From the NCBI GenBank assembly GCA_002841275.1, contig PHET01000002.1, forward strand, positions 1 through 64,000: DNA of 64,000 nucleotides. Reading direction: 5' to 3'. The notes under the pieces were generated by a model. The model was not told the DNA's origin. It made no database searches and worked only from the letters and a program-made list of their open reading frames with translations. The position numbers were made by a program, and so were the translations under genes. Origin of the DNA: Actinobacteria bacterium HGW-Actinobacteria-7. Lineage in GTDB: Bacteria; Actinomycetota; Coriobacteriia; Anaerosomatales; PHET01. How positions within the stretch are numbered: the stretch's first letter is position 1; the number at the start of each line of letters is the position of its first letter. Of this stretch, positions 49,255 through 56,988 are shown piece after piece.

Positions 49255-50172
49255 TTAGAGCAGCCGTGCCCCTGTGCGATCCACTCTCAGCGCCTGCGGT
49301 GCGCGGCGCGTCCCAAGTGCACGAATGCGCTCGGCCGCCCTGTCGGCGACCTGCTGCGCAAGAGCGTGTGCGAGTTCATCAGTGTCGCCTGCAACCAGCC
49401 CGATCACCGTGGGCCCTGCGCCGGAAAGGGCCACTCCGGCTGCGCCGGAGTCTCTCAGGATGTCATGGACCTCTCTCAGGTCAGCGACCGCAGCGGCCCG
49501 GTACGGCTCATGCAGTCGGTCCGCAAGTGCGGCACCCAGAAGCTCCGGTCTGCCCACCGCGATGGATGCCGCGAGAAGTCCTGCGTGAGCCACATTGAAC
49601 GCCGCATCTTCGTGGGGCACTGCGTCAGGCAACATCGCGCGGGCCACGCGCGTAGCGAGCTCGGCGATCGCGGGCACTACGACTGCCGCGAGACCGCGTG
49701 CAGGCTCAAACCGCGCGAAACGCGGGCCACCAACATCGGTCCAACATACGGTGAAACCACCCACGAGCGCTGCGGCGACGTTGTCCGGGTGCCCCTCGAT
49801 CTCTGTGGCCAGCTCAAGAACCCGCTGCTCTCCAAAATCGACGCCGACAAGTGCCTGACCCAGCAAGAGTCCCGCGATGATGGCTGTTGAGGACGAACCC
49901 AGTCCCGAACCCGTGGGCACCTGATTGACGCAGCCTATCTCGGCCCGCAGCTCGGGGTGCCCTGCCTCGGCGAACGCGCGCGCCATGGCCACAGCGGCAA
50001 GGTTGGTTCCGTCGGTTGCCAGCGCGCCGGCTCCCGCACCCGAAACCACGACTCGCCACTCAGGCGCGAGTTCCGCCTCGAAGCGGTTGTGCAGATCCAA
50101 GGCGAGGCCGAAGCTATCGAACCCCGGACCGAGGTTGGCCGATGTAGCCGGAACGAGAACCGCAGCTCCCAT
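49255..50172 (-). CDS. thrB: Homoserine kinase
   Basis: ThrB phosphorylates homoserine on the way to threonine. The 305 residues are a GHMP kinase with SANLGPGFDSFGLAL, the ATP loop PTGSGLGSSSTAI and the C-terminal LSGAGPTVIGL. ATG at 50170-50172 lies four bases after the hom stop, so hom and thrB form a unit. thrC is not in the window. Confidence 0.95.
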   Translation of the reverse strand: MGAAVLVPATSANLGPGFDSFGLALDLHNRFEAELAPEWRVVVSGAGAGALATDGTNLAAVAMARAFAEAGHPELRAEIGCVNQVPTGSGLGSSSTAIIAGLLLGQALVGVDFGEQRVLELATEIEGHPDNVAAALVGGFTVCWTDVGGPRFARFEPARGLAAVVVPAIAELATRVARAMLPDAVPHEDAAFNVAHAGLLAASIAVGRPELLGAALADRLHEPYRAAAVADLREVHDILRDSGAAGVALSGAGPTVIGLVAGDTDELAHALAQQVADRAAERIRALGTRRAPQALRVDRTGARLL

Positions 50173-50176
50173 GCGA

Positions 50177-51463
50177 CTAGATATCTTCTACACGGATGAC
50201 GGCTGCAGTACGCGACACCACGTCAAGCGCCTCGATCTCGGACAAGGCCGAGCGCACAGACGCTTCACGGGCACAGTGCGTGACGTACACGATTTCGGCC
50301 ACGCCCTCCTCCGCCCGCTTCTGGATGACCGAGGCGATCGACACCTCATGGGCGCCAAACACACTCGCGACGGCCGCGAGCACGCCGGGCTTGTCGGCGA
50401 CTTCGAGCCGGATGTAGTAGCCGGTTTCGAGATCTGCGATGTCGCGCAGAGGCAGCACCTCGGTGCAGGTGCACCCCACAGTGGGCGCGCTGCCGCTCTG
50501 GATGCGACGAGCGACCTCGATCAGGTCGCCCACCACAGCAGAAGCAGCAGGCAGTGAGCCTGCACCCTCGCCAAAGAACATCGTCTCACCCACAGAGTCG
50601 CCCACCACGTAGATCGCGTTGTAGACGCCGTTGACACTAGCGAGAGGGTGAGACGTGCGGATCATCGTAGGATGAACGCGAATATCGACACCGGAGTCGG
50701 TACGGCGTGCGATTGCGAGCAGCTTGATGGTGCTGCCCATCTCGCGCGCATAGGCGATATCGGCGGGTGAGAGCGAGCGGATTCCCTCGGTGGGAACCTG
50801 ACTCATCACGACCCGGCTGTTGAAGGCGATGGAAGCCAGAATGGCAATCTTGGCAGCGGCGTCGTGGCCGTCCACGTCTGCGGTGGGATCCGCCTCCGCG
50901 AAGCCGCGGGCCTGCGCCTCGGCGAGCACCGTATCGTAGTCGAGCCCGTCGTCGGCCATACGGGTGAGCATGTAGTTGGTTGTGCCGTTGACGATTCCCA
51001 TCACGGTGACGATCTCGTTGCTGGTCAGGGAGTGCTTGAGCGGTTCGATGATGGGGATTCCGCCGCCGACCGATGCTTCGAAGCGGATGTCGACGCCCGA
51101 GGCTTCCGCCGCCACCATCACCTCTTCGCCTGAGGTCGCCATCAGCGCCTTGTTGGCGGTCACGACGCTCTTGCCGGACGCGAGCGACTTCAGTACGACG
51201 TCACGCGCGATACCCGTCCCGCCGATAAGCTCGATGATCACATCGAGTGACGGATCGTCGATGAGCGCCTGGGCATCATCGGAGCACGCCTCGGCGGCAA
51301 GGCCTAGATCAGCGAAGCGGGCAGTATTGCGATCGGCGAACCGGGCCAGCTCGATATCGACTCCGGCACGACGTCGGAAGTCCTCACGATGACGGCCCAG
51401 GATCTCTATGACACCGGATCCAACGGTGCCAAGGCCGATAAGACCAACACGGATGGTGCGCAT
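50177..51463 (-). CDS. hom: Homoserine dehydrogenase with C-terminal ACT domain
   Basis: Hom reduces aspartate semialdehyde to homoserine, feeding threonine and methionine. The 428 residues show the NAD(P) loop GLIGLGTVGSGV, VTANKALMA, the catalytic region EASVGGGIPIIEPLK, VNGTTNYML and EADPTADVDGHDAAAK. Residues 350-425 form an ACT domain (YYIRLEVADKPGVLAAVASVF), which implies threonine feedback. ATG at 51461-51463 follows GGAGG. A TAGAAT at 51514-51519 (minus strand) could be its -10. Confidence 0.95.
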   Translation of the reverse strand: MRTIRVGLIGLGTVGSGVIEILGRHREDFRRRAGVDIELARFADRNTARFADLGLAAEACSDDAQALIDDPSLDVIIELIGGTGIARDVVLKSLASGKSVVTANKALMATSGEEVMVAAEASGVDIRFEASVGGGIPIIEPLKHSLTSNEIVTVMGIVNGTTNYMLTRMADDGLDYDTVLAEAQARGFAEADPTADVDGHDAAAKIAILASIAFNSRVVMSQVPTEGIRSLSPADIAYAREMGSTIKLLAIARRTDSGVDIRVHPTMIRTSHPLASVNGVYNAIYVVGDSVGETMFFGEGAGSLPAASAVVGDLIEVARRIQSGSAPTVGCTCTEVLPLRDIADLETGYYIRLEVADKPGVLAAVASVFGAHEVSIASVIQKRAEEGVAEIVYVTHCAREASVRSALSEIEALDVVSRTAAVIRVEDI

Positions 51464-51579
51464 GGAGAACCTCCGGGAGACGTTGTTGAGACGCACTGAA
51501 TGGCGTGCAGCCTATTCTACCCGAGAGTGGCCGCGAGCCACCGGTCAGACGGACAAGACCCGCCGACGCACCGCAGCCG

Positions 51580-51972
51580 CTACGGTGAGCCCTTGGCCCA
51601 GTGCAGGTACTCAGCCAGGTCGGCCTCTCGCGCCTCAGGCGTACCAAGCTCCAGTTCACGCCGATACTCCGCGGCGGCGATAAGATCACGCGGCTCCATC
51701 CGCGCCACACCGACCCACATCTCAAGCTTGGCCAGATTGCCATCGCTGACCTTAAGCGCCGCCAGCATCAGCCGACACGCAGTCTCGTCCGCTTCCTCAC
51801 CGCAGTCCGGTGCAGGAGCGAGATCGGCGAGATAGACAGCGGCGTGCGTGTGGGCGGGCGCGGGGAAGCATTCGCGCAACCGCGCATTCACTGTCCGAGA
51901 ATCCCAAAACGACGCCTTGTACCCGAGCTCATCAGGGTGGTTCGGTTCCGGCGTCTCCACGCTGCTACTCAA
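51580..51972 (-). CDS. Hypothetical protein overlapping the thioredoxin-like selenoprotein gene
   Basis: I do not recognise this 130-residue protein. It is soluble, acidic, without signal peptide, and mostly helical, with motifs GYKASFWDSRTVNARLRECF, DLAPAPDCGEEADETACRLMLAA and MEPRDLIAAAEYRRELELG. The start is a TTG at 51970-51972 that overlaps the stop of the upstream gene by 8 bases, behind AAGGGT, which suggests coupled expression. A GTG four codons later is possible. Three cysteines are present. Confidence 0.6.
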   Translation of the reverse strand: MSSSVETPEPNHPDELGYKASFWDSRTVNARLRECFPAPAHTHAAVYLADLAPAPDCGEEADETACRLMLAALKVSDGNLAKLEMWVGVARMEPRDLIAAAEYRRELELGTPEAREADLAEYLHWAKGSP

Positions 51973-52381
51973 GACCCTTGTCGATGAATGTGCGCAGGGT
52001 CGAGGCGTCGGCCGCGCCGTCTAGCCGGGCAATCTCGGTCCCATTCGTGGCGACGATTATCATCGACGGAAGGGTGGTCACCCGATGATCGTCAGCGATC
52101 TTCGCACTTGACTCGTCTGTGTTCACCGCGCCGTAGATCACGAACTCGACCTTTCCCGCATACTCTGACTGTAACCCGTTGACCACGGGCCTCATCTCAG
52201 CGCACGAGGGTCAACTTGGGTCGCCGAATATGTATAGCGTAGGCAGCCCGGAAGCCGATGGCGCCCACACCGTTCCGGGCGCGGCCCCGTCAGCCACCTG
52301 TGTCGAGACGCAGCCCCCCGCACCCACAACAAGCAGCGCGAGGAACGCCATCATCACCAATATCGTGCGGAGCCTGATCAT
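51965..52381 (-). CDS. Thioredoxin-like lipoprotein with in-frame UGA (probable selenoprotein)
   Basis: Reading from ATG 52379-52381 through one in-frame TGA (52211-52213) to TAG 51965-51967 gives 138 residues. The first 24 form a lipoprotein signal (hydrophobic core, GAGGC with Cys24). Then comes TLYIFGDPS, the UGA codon at position 57, and PSCAEMRPVV, so the redox motif reads U-P-S-C where thioredoxins have C-x-x-C. The cis-proline region VTTLPSMIIV and final IDKGLE complete a thioredoxin fold. A GGUC-loop hairpin lies 21 nt after the UGA. A purely automatic call would miss the signal and active site and start at the ATG at 52193-52195. No strong ribosome binding site is seen. It lies between lysA and an overlapping unknown gene. 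Confidence 0.8.
52175..52189 (-). promoter_or_regulatory. Candidate bacterial SECIS element
   Basis: On the minus strand CCCGT and ACGGG form a 5-bp stem around GGTCA, extendable by two G-U pairs. The apical GGUC begins 26 nt after the UGA codon. Bacterial SECIS elements are short hairpins just after the UGA, with a guanine-rich apical loop (GGUC in E. coli fdhF), so position and loop both fit. Confidence 0.7.
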
Positions 52382-52442
52382 CGATCAAGCATACCCGAGC
52401 CGAGCCGACGCGTGAACGCCGCGCCGCTCCTCCCGCCGAGCC

Positions 52443-53804
52443 TCAGCCCAACTCACACTTCATCAGATCGTCGTAGGTCTCGCGCCGCACGGCCCAGCGC
52501 CAGCCACCGTCGACGACGAACACGACACCGGGGCGCACCTGCTTGTTGTAGTTGCTGCTCATGGACTGGCAGTATGCCCCCGTTGCGCACACACACAGGA
52601 TGTCTCCGACATCCGGGCACTGCAGAGGCGCATCGTTGACTACGATATCCCCGCTCTCGCAGTGCTTCCCCGCGACCGTGGCCACCATCTCGCGCGGCCT
52701 GTCCGCCTTGTTGGCGATCATCGCCTCGTAGTGCGCATCGTAAAGGGATGTACGGATGTTGTCTGACATGCCGCCATCGACCGCCACATAGGTGCGGATG
52801 TTGGGAATCTCCTTGATCGAGCCCACGGTATAGAGGGTCACACCCGCATTGGCAACGATAGAGCGTCCCGGCTCGACGGCCATGCGCGGCACGGTCAGCC
52901 CGTGCTTCTCGCACTCCGCCTTGATCCCGTCGACCACCACTTTGCCGTAGTCCTTGATTGTCGAGGGCTCGTCCGGAATGCCGTAGGCGATGCCCAGTCC
53001 GCCGCCCGTATCGAGCATGCCGACCCCGACGCCCGTCTCGGCCTTGATCTCAGCGATGAACTCGACGATGACCTCGATGGCCTTGGAGAAGCTGTTCAGG
53101 GCGAAGATCTGGCTGCCGATGTGCATGTGCAGCCCGTCGAAGTCCAGTCCGGGCAGCTCGATTGCCCGCTTCACGGCAGCCATCGCGAGTCCCTGATTGC
53201 GGCCGAAGCCGAACTTGGAGTCCTCGGCGCCGGTCATGATGAAGTCGTGCGTGTCTGCCTCGACTCCCGGGGTGACGCGCAGGAGCACTTTCTGGTTGAT
53301 GCCTCGCTCACTTGCCAGAGCGCTCAGGCGGTCCATCTCCTCGAAACTGTCGACAACGATGCGGCCAACCTTGGCATCGAGACACTCGGTCAGCTCGACA
53401 GGGGTCTTGTTGTTCCCATGGACATAGATGCGATCCATCGGAAAGCCCGCTCGGCGCGCGAACGCCAGCTCTCCACCGCTGGAAACGTCCAGGCAGCACC
53501 CCTCGTCAGCCACGATCTTCAACATGGCAAGCGACATGAATGCCTTGCCCGCGTAAACGACGTCCACGTCTTTCCAGTGATAGGTGGTCCACTTCACATA
53601 CTCCGAAAGCTGGTGGCGGATGGTCGCCTCGTCCATCACGTAGACCGCGGTTCCCGCTTCGGCTGCGAGATCGACCATATCCACTCCGCCGATCCACAGG
53701 TGGCCATCTTTCACCTGCGCGGTCATGGGCAGCACGGACATGAGGTCGTGACCCGTCTTGAGGTCCGGCGTCGCCGGCGGTCGCGGTGCGCTGGGTCTAC
53801 CCAT
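52443..53804 (-). CDS. lysA: Diaminopimelate decarboxylase
   Basis: LysA makes lysine from meso-diaminopimelate with PLP. The 453 residues show the PLP lysine in VYAGKAFMSLAML (about 87), HGNNKTPVEL, HMHIGSQIF, DTGGGLGIAY, EPGRSIVANAG and CESGDIV with the cysteine from the partner subunit site. The N-terminus has about 25 extra residues. ATG at 53802-53804 follows AAGGGGATCACC, a good site. A promoter lies just upstream, overlapping the argS end. Confidence 0.95.
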   Translation of the reverse strand: MGRPSAPRPPATPDLKTGHDLMSVLPMTAQVKDGHLWIGGVDMVDLAAEAGTAVYVMDEATIRHQLSEYVKWTTYHWKDVDVVYAGKAFMSLAMLKIVADEGCCLDVSSGGELAFARRAGFPMDRIYVHGNNKTPVELTECLDAKVGRIVVDSFEEMDRLSALASERGINQKVLLRVTPGVEADTHDFIMTGAEDSKFGFGRNQGLAMAAVKRAIELPGLDFDGLHMHIGSQIFALNSFSKAIEVIVEFIAEIKAETGVGVGMLDTGGGLGIAYGIPDEPSTIKDYGKVVVDGIKAECEKHGLTVPRMAVEPGRSIVANAGVTLYTVGSIKEIPNIRTYVAVDGGMSDNIRTSLYDAHYEAMIANKADRPREMVATVAGKHCESGDIVVNDAPLQCPDVGDILCVCATGAYCQSMSSNYNKQVRPGVVFVVDGGWRWAVRRETYDDLMKCELG

Positions 53805-53826
53805 GGTGATCCCCTTCGAGAAAGTT

Positions 53827-53886
53827 CTTAGCTCACACTAAGTCCAACAATTCGTTGATACTAATCTATCTCGTCTCGTGCGACAA
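53827..53886 (-). promoter_or_regulatory. lysA promoter with adjacent palindromes
   Basis: Minus strand TTGTCG (53881-53886), 17-nt spacer, TAGTAT (53858-53863). Downstream of the -10 are two inverted repeats: CAAC-GAATT-GTTG (about 53844-53856) and CTTAG-N6-CTAAG (53827-53842). Their position at and after the start point would suit a repressor. The -35 lies at the argS stop. Confidence 0.5.
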
Positions 53887-53887
53887 G

Positions 53888-55597
53888 TCACATGCTCTCG
53901 GGAGCGCTGACTCCCAGCAGCGCGAGAACACAGCGTAAGGCTCGCCGTGCCGCATCCACCGCGTACAGGCGCGCAGCGGTCAGTTCCACATCATCGCTGA
54001 CGACACGACACCGCGTATAGAACTGATGGAAGCCAGTAGCCAGGTCCTCGGCATAGCGCGTCAGTTTGTTGGGGGCCAGATCACGCGCAGCAGCCTCGAC
54101 CACCTCCGTGAACTCGCCTAGGCGGCGCATGAGTGCCAACTCAGCAGGCGCATCAAGGAGCGACAGGTCAGCTGTGGGTCGGACGACCTCGACAGCGAGC
54201 GAATCCGCATCCACAGCCGTGGATGACACCGCCTCCCCTGCCGCCTTGCGCATGATCGAACAGATGCGGGCGTGTGCGTACTGCACGTAGAACACCGGGT
54301 TATCGGCCGACTGCTGACGTGCAAGTTCGATATCGAAATCCACCTGCTGATCGGTGGAGCGCCTCAGGAACCAGTAGCGCGCGGCATCAGCACCAACCTC
54401 ATCAAGCAACTCCTCGAACGTAACCATCTCACCCGTGCGCTTGCTCATGCGCACGGCCTCGCCGTTGCGGAAGAGGTTCACGAGCTGGCCGATGACCACA
54501 TCGAGTTTGCCTTCGTGGCCCAGCGCCGCGCATGCGGCCTTCATCCGGGCCACATAGCCGTGGTGATCGGCGCCCCAGATGTTGATGACCCGGTCGAAAC
54601 CGCGATCGAACTTGTTCTTGTGGTACGCGATATCCGCCGCGAAGTAGGTGTACTCCCCGTCAGCCTTGACCAGGACCCTGTCCTTGTCGTCGCCGAAGTC
54701 GGTCGAACGGAACCACGTGGCACCATCCAGCTCGAAGATGTACCCCGCATCCCGCAGCGCGGCGATGCCGTCCTCGACAGCACTCGGCCCGCCGCCGGGG
54801 GCACTCGCGTGAAGCGTTCTCTCCGAGAACCACACGTCGAAGTCGACTCCCATTCCATGGAGCACGCGCTTCAGATGCTCGAGAACCTGCACGTACGCCT
54901 TCTCGCGGAAGTACTGCTCGCGCTCGTGTGGCGCGGCGTCGAACCAGCAGGTGCTTTCGGCCTCGAATATCTCCCGAGCGATCTCCGTGATGTAGGCGCC
55001 CTGATACCACTCGTCAGCGAACTCGACTTCAGCGCCGCAGAGCTCCAAATAGCGGGCCGAGACGCTCGCGCCGAAGATGTCCATCTGGACACCGGCGTCG
55101 TTGACGTAGAACTCGCGCTCGACCTTCCACCCAGCGTGCTCAAGCACGCGGGCCATCGCATCGCCAAGCGCGGCCCACCTGCCGTGACCGACGTGCATGG
55201 GGCCGACGGGGTTCGCCGAGACGAACTCGACCTGGACGCGCCTGCCGTGTCCGATGTCGACCCGCCCGAACGCGCGGTCGGCCTCGGATGCCTCTTTCAG
55301 TACGCGCTGCAGTGCCATCGGGGAGAGGCGCAGGTTGATGAATCCGGGCCCCGCTATCTCAACGGCGGCAATGTCGGCATCTTCTGAGAGATGCGACGCG
55401 ATGACCTCGGCGATCTGGCGCGGGTTCATGCCCGCTGACTTCGCGCTTCGCATCGCGACACTCGTGGCCCAGTCGCCATGAGATGGGTCACGCGGGCGCT
55501 CGACCGCGGGGTCGGGAACCTGTTCGAGCGGAAGCTCACCAGCGTCGATTGCAGCAGTGATCGCAGTGGTGACAAGCGCGGAAATGGCGTCTCTCAC
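53888..55597 (-). CDS. argS: Arginyl-tRNA synthetase
   Basis: ArgS charges tRNA-Arg. The 569 residues show the N-terminal additional domain, the HIGH-type motif SANPVGPMHVGHGRWAALGDA (about 115-135), KMSKS variant RMSKRTGEMVT and the C-terminal DALR domain ending ALRCVLALLGVSAPESM. The start is the GTG near 55597, ten bases behind GAGAGG; open frame further upstream contains no conserved sequence. A TATACT -10 element at 55639-55644 (minus strand) lies about 40 nt upstream. Confidence 0.95.
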   Translation of the reverse strand: MRDAISALVTTAITAAIDAGELPLEQVPDPAVERPRDPSHGDWATSVAMRSAKSAGMNPRQIAEVIASHLSEDADIAAVEIAGPGFINLRLSPMALQRVLKEASEADRAFGRVDIGHGRRVQVEFVSANPVGPMHVGHGRWAALGDAMARVLEHAGWKVEREFYVNDAGVQMDIFGASVSARYLELCGAEVEFADEWYQGAYITEIAREIFEAESTCWFDAAPHEREQYFREKAYVQVLEHLKRVLHGMGVDFDVWFSERTLHASAPGGGPSAVEDGIAALRDAGYIFELDGATWFRSTDFGDDKDRVLVKADGEYTYFAADIAYHKNKFDRGFDRVINIWGADHHGYVARMKAACAALGHEGKLDVVIGQLVNLFRNGEAVRMSKRTGEMVTFEELLDEVGADAARYWFLRRSTDQQVDFDIELARQQSADNPVFYVQYAHARICSIMRKAAGEAVSSTAVDADSLAVEVVRPTADLSLLDAPAELALMRRLGEFTEVVEAAARDLAPNKLTRYAEDLATGFHQFYTRCRVVSDDVELTAARLYAVDAARRALRCVLALLGVSAPESM

Positions 55598-55700
55598 GGC
55601 TGTAGAACCTCTCGCCCGGCATGCTGATGTGACCAGCAAGTATAGCGCATGGACATCTCGGCCCACGCCCGTCAGGGCGAGTCGCGATCACCCGGTGGTG

Positions 55701-55919
55701 CTATGCGGTCACGAGCAGCGTATCCGCGTATTCGCCATCGTTGGGGAACATGTCATGGGGAACACGATCGCGACCGAGGCTCTCGAAGATCCGGTGTCGC
55801 GCACAGGTGAAATGGTCACCCAAGCAGTACCGGTTCTTGAATATGTCGGCCATTGCAGGCATGTTGTCCATCTTGTCGTGGAAGAACGGGCATCCAGGCA
55901 GGCATTCGCATTCGTTCAT
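55701..55919 (-). CDS. Small cysteine-rich protein of unknown function
   Basis: The 72-residue protein begins MNECECLPGCPFFHDKM and continues MPAMADIFKNRYCLGDHFTCARHRIFESLGRDRVPHDMFPND. Five cysteines (4, 6, 10, 32, 39) suggest a metal or iron-sulphur site. I recall similar short proteins (CPFF..M..MP...YC.GD...CAR..GR..VP..LFPN) in many anaerobes and proteobacteria, without known function. ATG at 55917-55919 has GGAAGTGAG upstream. It lies 16 bases after the DUF4395 gene and probably shares its transcript. Confidence 0.75.
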   Translation of the reverse strand: MNECECLPGCPFFHDKMDNMPAMADIFKNRYCLGDHFTCARHRIFESLGRDRVPHDMFPNDGEYADTLLVTA

Positions 55920-55935
55920 CGAGCTCACTTCCTTC

Positions 55936-56397
55936 CTAGTGACGGACGAGGGCCGCGGAGAAGCGCTTGGGGAGCAGACCGTAGAGATAGCACCCCAGGC
56001 AGAAGTCCGCGAACGCATCCAGTGAGGCGACTCCGATGAAGAGCGCCGCCACAACGTTGAACCAGAACATCGAATGGAACGAATACGCCATCATCAGGGC
56101 AATGCTCGACATCAACCCCGCCAACAGCGCAGCGAACCGCTTGGGGGCGGAGTCGACACGCCTGCTCTCGAGCTCGAGCATCCTGACTACGAACCTTGAG
56201 ACCATGCAATTAGGGCTACAGGCGAAACCGGCCACGATCTTGACAAGGTAGTCCAGCGCCAGATAGCCGAGAATCCAAGGTGACTTCGTGACGACCGCCG
56301 CAACCAACAAGGCGACAACCAGTGTCGCGTTCACACGTGCCGCAGCCTCGTCGACTTTCTCGCCCCCAATGGGACATTGAGCCACTCGTTCCACCAT
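55936..56397 (-). CDS. DUF4395 family membrane protein
   Basis: DUF4395 proteins are integral membrane proteins of unknown role, often near thioredoxin-like genes. About 153 residues, with AQCPIGGEKVDEAAARVNATLVV at the N-terminus, WILGYLALDYLVKIVAGF, DSAPKRFAALLAGLMSSI and the C-terminal FADFCLGCYLY. Conserved cysteines in CPIG and FCLGC suggest a thiol function. About four membrane helices. I favour the ATG near 56397; a TTG 15 codons upstream is the alternative and its extra residues are only basic. Confidence 0.75.
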   Translation of the reverse strand: MVERVAQCPIGGEKVDEAAARVNATLVVALLVAAVVTKSPWILGYLALDYLVKIVAGFACSPNCMVSRFVVRMLELESRRVDSAPKRFAALLAGLMSSIALMMAYSFHSMFWFNVVAALFIGVASLDAFADFCLGCYLYGLLPKRFSAALVRH

Positions 56398-56513
56398 CTT
56401 GATCACCGCCCGCTGCTTGGTTCGCAACGCCCGCTTTCGCAAGTCCCCAAGTAACCTATCGGCACCTTAAGGTTGAGCAATATACCCTGTGGGGTTCCGG
56501 TTCTCGAGGGCGG

Positions 56514-56981
56514 TCACTTGTGGTAGGGCTCGCCTCTGGCGATACGGAAGGCGCGATAGACCTGTTCCAGCAGCACGATTCGCGCGAGATTATGCGGCAG
56601 AGTCATCGGCCCGAAAGAGAGTCGCTCGTCGGCCTCTGCCAAAACCGGCGCGCCCAAGCCAAGCGAGCCACCGATGATGAACGCGACATGGCTGCGTCCT
56701 TCAAGACCGAGTTGGCCCAAACGTGCCGAGAAGCGCTCGCTGGACAGCTGAGATCCGGCAATCTCCAGCGTTATCACATAGGCGCCCGCTGGGAGGGCCT
56801 TCAAGACATCTGCGGTCTCATCGGCGAGAGCTCGTGCTTCGCCGCCGCGCCCCGGGTCGCGGTCGGCCACTTCGACCACACGAACGTCGGCGTACGAGCC
56901 CATCCGCTTGAGGTACTCGGCGGCGGCGTCACGCCAGTAGGATTCCTTCAGTCTGCCTACTGCGATGAGTGTGATTCGCAC
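56514..56981 (-). CDS. rlmH: 23S rRNA pseudouridine-1915 N3-methyltransferase
   Basis: RlmH methylates pseudouridine 1915 in helix 69 of 23S rRNA. The 155-residue SPOUT protein begins MRITLIAVGRLKESYW and shows ITLEIAGSQLSSERFSARL, the SAM knot FIIGGSLGLGAPVLAEAD, and the C-terminal LPHNLARIVLLEQVYRAFRIARGEPYHK, all diagnostic. It lies seven bases downstream of the HtrA gene. Confidence 0.97.
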   Translation of the reverse strand: MRITLIAVGRLKESYWRDAAAEYLKRMGSYADVRVVEVADRDPGRGGEARALADETADVLKALPAGAYVITLEIAGSQLSSERFSARLGQLGLEGRSHVAFIIGGSLGLGAPVLAEADERLSFGPMTLPHNLARIVLLEQVYRAFRIARGEPYHK

Positions 56982-56988
56982 GGCTGCC

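Noticed and set aside
52193-52415. Plus-strand and truncated minus-strand frames around the thioredoxin-like gene
   Set aside because: The truncated minus-strand frame lacks the active site and signal; reading through the UGA gives a complete fold, so the short forms are artefacts.
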